NCBI RefSeq assembly: GCF_037975245.1 | Contig: NC_092570.1 | Span: forward strand, 4,124,001-4,188,000 | Origin: Apostichopus japonicus | Taxonomy: Eukaryota > Echinodermata > Holothuroidea > Aspidochirotida > Stichopodidae | DNA length: 64,000 bases | Direction of reading: 5' to 3' | In this document: piece after piece, positions 59,814 to 64,000 of the stretch | Layout of the letters: every line of letters starts with the position of its first letter | Position numbering within the stretch: position 1 is the first letter of the stretch | Notes under the pieces: generated by a model | Database searches by the model: none | The model's input: the letters and a program-made list of their open reading frames with translations, nothing else | Told to the model about the DNA's origin: nothing | Program-made: the position numbers and the translations under genes

Positions 59814-62800
59814 CTGAGGAGAGAGAAAGAGTGAGAGGAGAGAGAGAGGAGAAAGGAGAAATGGATAAACTTCATTTGCTTGTCAAAGAGTAAAATTACG
59901 AGAGAGAAAAAAACAGGGTTCATGGATGTGAAAGATTTGTTCTAGAGAAATGAGTGACCATGGCGGATGATGTCAAACCTTTCACATTCCAAGTCAATAA
60001 ACCATTATTTGTTTGTTTAACGGAAGGGTTGTTTATTTGATGGACTCTTTTCCCTGAGAAGAGAATGCCACAATTCGGGATCATTTCTCATCAGAGATAA
60101 ACGTAAGAAAAAGGTTTCCTCAAAACATAGTCCAATGTGGATAGACAGGTGAAGATCTGCTTCGAGGAACTAATGATGTTTGGACAATAAACCCAAGAAT
60201 CCCCCCCCCCCCCAAAAAAAAACATATCCTAGACATGCCAAATAAACCATTGAAGAATATTAAAATAAGTCGGGCACGAGTGAGTTACAGTAATGTTTAA
60301 CTGTGCCTTTCTATCTTATAACTCGGACAGATCGTCGTCAACAGCTTCATAAGACTGGGTTTGCCATGTTCCAGCTGATGCTGGTAAAGTCTTTTTTTAA
60401 CATTTTGTCTATTTTCTTGTTTGTTTTCTGATTAGTCCAATATATCTGAGAAATGTGAAAAATGTTGTAACTGCTGTCATACAATCTAGTTTATACTTCA
60501 TATACTGTATCTTGAGTATGTTGTACTTACTTCATACTATCTGTGTGTGTTTTGTACTCCATTATCGTATTTGGTGGTAGATTGGGAACTCTTCTCATGG
60601 TTTCACATATCTCTATTTCTTGAATTTATTTCATTAAATCTAGTATTTCTTTATACTGTACATGCTCAATAATGAGTATGTTGTACTGTACTTACTTCAT
60701 TCTATCTGTGTATATTTTGTACTCCTTTTACAGTATTTGGTGGTAGAATAAGAACTCTTCACAGGATTTCACATATCTCTATTTCTTGAATTTATTTCAT
60801 ACAGTATATACCTGTACTCAATATTGAGTATGTTGTACTTACTTCATACTATCTGTGTGTGTTTTGTACTCCATTATCCTATTTGTTGGTAGATTAAGAA
60901 CTCTTCTCATGTTTTCCTAATTAATATCCCTATTTCTTGAATTTACTTCATACAATCTAGTTTATACTTAATACTGTATCTATTTACTCATTATTGAGTA
61001 TGTTGTACTTACTTCATACTATCTGTGTGTGTTTTGTACTCCATTATCGTATTTGATGGTAGATTAAGAACTCTTCTGATATTTTCCTACTTAATATCTC
61101 TATTTCTTGAATTTACTTCATACAATCTAGTATATACTTAATACTGTACATATATACTCATTATTGAGTATGTTGTACTTACTTCATACTATCTGTGTGT
61201 GTTTTGTACTTCATTATCGTATTTGGTGGTAGATGAAGAACTCTTCTCATGTTTTCCTAATTAATATCTATATTTCTTGAATTTACTTCATACAATCTAG
61301 TTTATACTTAATACTGTATGTACTCAATATTGAGTATGTTGTACTTACTTCTTAGTATATGTGTGTGTTTTGTACTTCATTATCGTATTTGGTGGTAGAT
61401 TGAGAACTCTTCTCATGTTTTCCTGATTAATATCTCTATTTCTTGAATTTACTTCATACAATCTAGTATATACTTAATACTATATACTCAATATTGAGTA
61501 TGTTGTACTTACTTCATACTATCTGTGTGTGTTTTGTACTCCATTATCGTATTTGGTGGTAGATTGAGAACTCTTCTCAGAGTGTCTCGTATTCTGTTGG
61601 TTATAAAGTGCTCGCTAGATGTTCTGTTCCAGATAGAAATGATGTCCTCCTGGGGGAAAAAAAATAAAATTAAGAGTTATCAAAATACTTCAGATTATCC
61701 ATGAACGACAGATTAGATCAGCTAAAAATATAGTGAAGGTAACAACAACAACACAAACTCTGAAATGGACAGTGGTTCTAATCCTGGATAGTATGTCCCG
61801 GTAAAGACAGTGATTAAATTTGATAAATGGTATCAGTCAATACTGCCCATTTTCTTAAGCAGTAAGTCTTTAAAAGTGTTTTTTTCTCAAAGGACACAGA
61901 CACTGTAATACTAATAAGTAACTTTACATTGAACTCAAACTGAATGCCCTGACGAATCTGTTGAACAGAAGCAAAATTATTATCATTATATTAAATAAGT
62001 TTATTGGTATTTAAGTACTGACAAATAGAAAAAGGAACAAAGGTGAAAAAAAAAAATTGGACTCAGTAAAAAATATTTGCGTTTAAGATGTCGGGTAGTT
62101 GACAGAGGAGATAATCTCTATTGTTTGGTATCGATTCAGCCTTGCTGCAAAGAATTTGCAACTGCTGCAGCTTTTCCTATTAACACAGTGACTTAGTGAG
62201 TGTATTAGGGACAAACTTCACATCAAAGAACTGTACCTACTAGTAAATCTAAACTTAAAGACTCATCTTTTTGAAGAATATTTTTAATCAGGACTGTTTT
62301 ATAGAATATTATTATCATATTTAAAGCATTCTTAATCTTTTATCATAGAGTTTATTTTGCAAACTTTTTACTGGAAATTTAATGGTTTTATTGTTTGTAA
62401 TTTACTATTTTTATGTTGTGAGACGCGTTGAGATTTTTTTACATGTAATGTGCCTTAAAGAATATATTTACATTACATTACATTACTAAGAGTGTGGTTT
62501 CATTATGAACCTGGTAACACAGACATGAACAAGCCAATGGCCTAGACAGCTTCTCTTCAGAGAAGGGATGCATTAATTGTCACAATACTTTTTTTTCTCA
62601 ATATATCACGGAAGTGAGTCTTTCCGTTGATATCCTGACAACATATCACAATACACCATGTCTAATGCATTCCAATATAAAATAGAACTAGTTGATAACT
62701 ATTAAAATAAATTATGAAAGTTGAATACAGAAAGGGAATTTTGATTCATGTCACTTCACTGAACCAAAAATAAAGAAATTAATAAATGGTACTCACAGCA

Positions 62801-62949
62801 AAGCGTATGGACACCACTGCACCACAGATCTCATCTCCGACCATAAACTGTTCCCCGAGCATGGCAAGAATGAGATTTTCCCAAAGCCTTGATGCAAGAC
62901 CTTTTCTTAACCTAACGATCCATTTGCCTCCTTTTTTGTTAGCAGAATC
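59771..62949 (-). CDS. EIF4E2: Eukaryotic initiation factor 4E type 2 (4EHP), partial: last three coding exons
   Basis: 4EHP binds the mRNA cap but not eIF4G, and so represses translation together with partners such as GIGYF. Exons 62949-62797, 61649-61513 and 59813-59771 join in frame (phases 0 and 2) and encode the last 110 residues. They read GGKWIVRLRKGLASRLWENL and ILAMLGEQFMVGDEICGAVV, then EDIISIWNRT, IRDTLRRVLNLPPNTIMEYK and the tail DNSSFRNTDVFLR. The RLRKGL basic strand contacts the cap phosphates in this family. The strong match to 4EHP, including the DNSSFRNT tail of one animal isoform, rules out canonical eIF4E. The N-terminal half, including the cap-stacking tryptophans, lies beyond 64 kb. 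The second intron holds copies of the middle exon's 3' end. Confidence 0.95.
60440..61600. repeat. EIF4E2: Exon-derived minisatellite, ~166-bp unit, seven copies
   Basis: GAGTATGTTGTACTTAC recurs near 60514, 60674, 60826, 60994, 61164, 61330 and 61497. Each unit, read on the minus strand, is the last ~70 coding bases of the EIF4E2 exon (RRVLNLPPNTIMEYKTHTDS) plus the gtaagtac donor plus ~95 bases of intron. The unit at 61497 is the genuine exon; the other six are downstream in the intron. Most keep the reading frame; the one near 60676-60775 has an indel. Confidence 0.93.
61513..61649 (-). CDS. EIF4E2: EIF4E2 coding exon; 3' half is unit 1 of a tandem array
   Basis: Acceptor tttcccccag|GAG and donor AGTATGAA|gtaagt bound 137 bases, phases 0 and 2. 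It encodes EDIISIWNRTSSEHFITNRI, then RDTLRRVLNLPPNTIMEYK and THTDSMK. Only this copy has the 5' half and a good acceptor, so it is the real exon among the repeats. Confidence 0.95.
62240..62490 (+). mobile_element. LINE 3'-end remnant with (CATTA)n tail
   Basis: Plus-strand AAATCTAAACTTAAAGACTC reads SKLKTHLFE, a common C terminus of LINE-encoded reverse transcriptases. It is followed by an AT-rich 3' UTR, ACGCGTTGAGAT and a (CATTA)n tail at about 62468-62487. It is truncated at the 5' end and lies in an EIF4E2 intron. Confidence 0.45.
62797..62949 (-). CDS. EIF4E2: EIF4E2 coding exon (cap-phosphate contacts)
   Basis: Acceptor ctctttcag|GAT and donor CTTTGCT|gtgagt bound 51 codons in phase 0. 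It encodes DSANKKGGKWIVRLRKG, then WENLILAMLGEQFMVGDEIC and VVSIRFA. Confidence 0.96.
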
Positions 62950-64000
62950 CTGAAAGAGGATAATTTTTGCAATTTTCAGTTTTTTTTTTCTTCGAATTAC
63001 GGCTAGAAAAATAACAAAATTGTCAGAACTGGCGAGTAAACTGTCACCCTTCCCAAATATGATTCTTGGTGAGAAAATGAATAGAAAGTCCTTTTGTAAC
63101 TTTGATTCAGCATTTTATGATAGCTGTACTACTGATGTGTTTCTTTTTTATGGTTCCGACTAAACGTTGGGACTAATAGGAAACAAAAGAAGCCTTATCC
63201 TTTGAGAGGATGTCATCAACAGTTAACAAAGCTATACTACTGACTTAAGGAAAATAAGGAGTATTGCTAATGGGGACTGAATTATGGTTGTATCTTAAAG
63301 AAATGGAACACAAGTAAACTTTCAGTGGGTAGTGAGGTCCACATAACAGGTACATTGTCATTTGTCCTTGATCCTTGACAAATACTTTTGGTTGCCTTTG
63401 AGAGATTGTGCTGTAGCTTTCTTGTTACATTACAATCAGTTAGCTCAAATGAATGCTCTCAGTTTTTCGTGCAGTATCGTGATGCAAAACTTTCAAATGA
63501 ATTTATTAAAGTATGGCCACAACACTCTGGATGTTATAATCATGGCACCTGTGTATGTGTATGTGACCTGAAAAATGCTACATTTCCACCCTTGCTTTGA
63601 TTCACAAAACACACTTCAGCCACAAACAAAGCTAAGTGTGTCACCTCCCCCCCCCCCCCATCCCTCCCTTCCTTCCATTGCCTAGCCAACCCCTTGCAAC
63701 CCTTCCCTGAGTCCCTCTCTAGCCCTCCTCCCAAGTTTCCTCCTCCCCAGTTCACTCCTCCCTAGTTCCCTCCCTGACTAAATCTTGCTGATGCTCATGC
63801 ACATTTGGGTCTGGCACAGATAACAAGCAGTTTACCTTTTGAACAGGTCTGAAATTTTGACTAAAACCTTAACATAATCATAAAACCTCCACATCTAGAA
63901 AGTTGATCATTGCTTTAAATTATAAAAAAACTTTCGAAAAGAAAATTCTCTGTCTGTTTTTTATCAAGGCCAATGGTTACTCCCCTCTGCCCTTCACCCC
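62950..64000. other. EIF4E2 intron; no further exon seen
   Basis: I looked on the minus strand for the preceding 4EHP exon (GIKPMWE region) and did not find it. The stretch holds a C-run and CT-rich patch at about 63643-63775 and otherwise unremarkable AT-rich DNA. Frames at 63362-63755 have no support. Confidence 0.55.

Overview
This is an animal nuclear genome window: AT-rich, intron-rich and repeat-rich, with no bacterial-type operons. Three conserved protein-coding genes are recognisable from exon sequence, intact GT-AG splice sites and matching codon phases. The gene content (a tailless/HR83-type orphan receptor, single-copy-looking thymidylate kinase and 4EHP), the CR1/L2-like LINE with an esterase domain and the many G-rich hAT-like MITEs suggest a marine invertebrate. 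My inference is a deuterostome such as an echinoderm, possibly a sea cucumber; the sequence does not prove this.

Layout. (1) 1-2.6 kb: a broken CR1/L2-like non-LTR retrotransposon on the minus strand (PHD finger, SGNH esterase, reverse-transcriptase palm). (2) 3.65-9.69 kb, plus strand: the last four coding exons of thymidylate kinase (DTYMK). The exon with the P-loop lies left of the window. Its introns carry a 1.76-kb hAT-like element, a 1.0-kb hAT-like element, a 310-bp foldback MITE and a 166-bp triplication. (3) 9.7-17.9 kb: intergenic, with minisatellites, one MITE and a telomere-like patch. (4) 18.0-31.1 kb, minus strand, with a probable tiny start exon near 39.28 kb: a complete NR2E-type nuclear receptor closest to the HR83/NR2E5 group, about 457 residues in seven coding exons. 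A GC-richer block at about 39.45-40.1 kb is the likely promoter. (5) 40.1-59.6 kb: a long stretch without recognisable genes, full of microsatellites and MITEs, with a few complex unique blocks that may be regulatory. (6) 59.77-62.95 kb, minus strand: the last three coding exons of the cap-binding translational repressor 4EHP (EIF4E2); upstream exons lie beyond 64 kb.

Two observations stand out. Part of the terminal exon of the nuclear receptor is tandemly duplicated together with its splice acceptor. Using the upstream copy would give a receptor ending after about 396 residues, without the end of the ligand-binding domain, while the normal terminal exon would become 3' UTR. In 4EHP, the 3' half of a coding exon plus its splice donor has been amplified into a ~166-bp minisatellite of about seven units, most of which still preserve the reading frame.

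The three genes do not form a pathway: dTTP synthesis, transcription control and translational repression are independent functions. Most other open reading frames in the window are chance frames in AT-rich or simple-repeat DNA.
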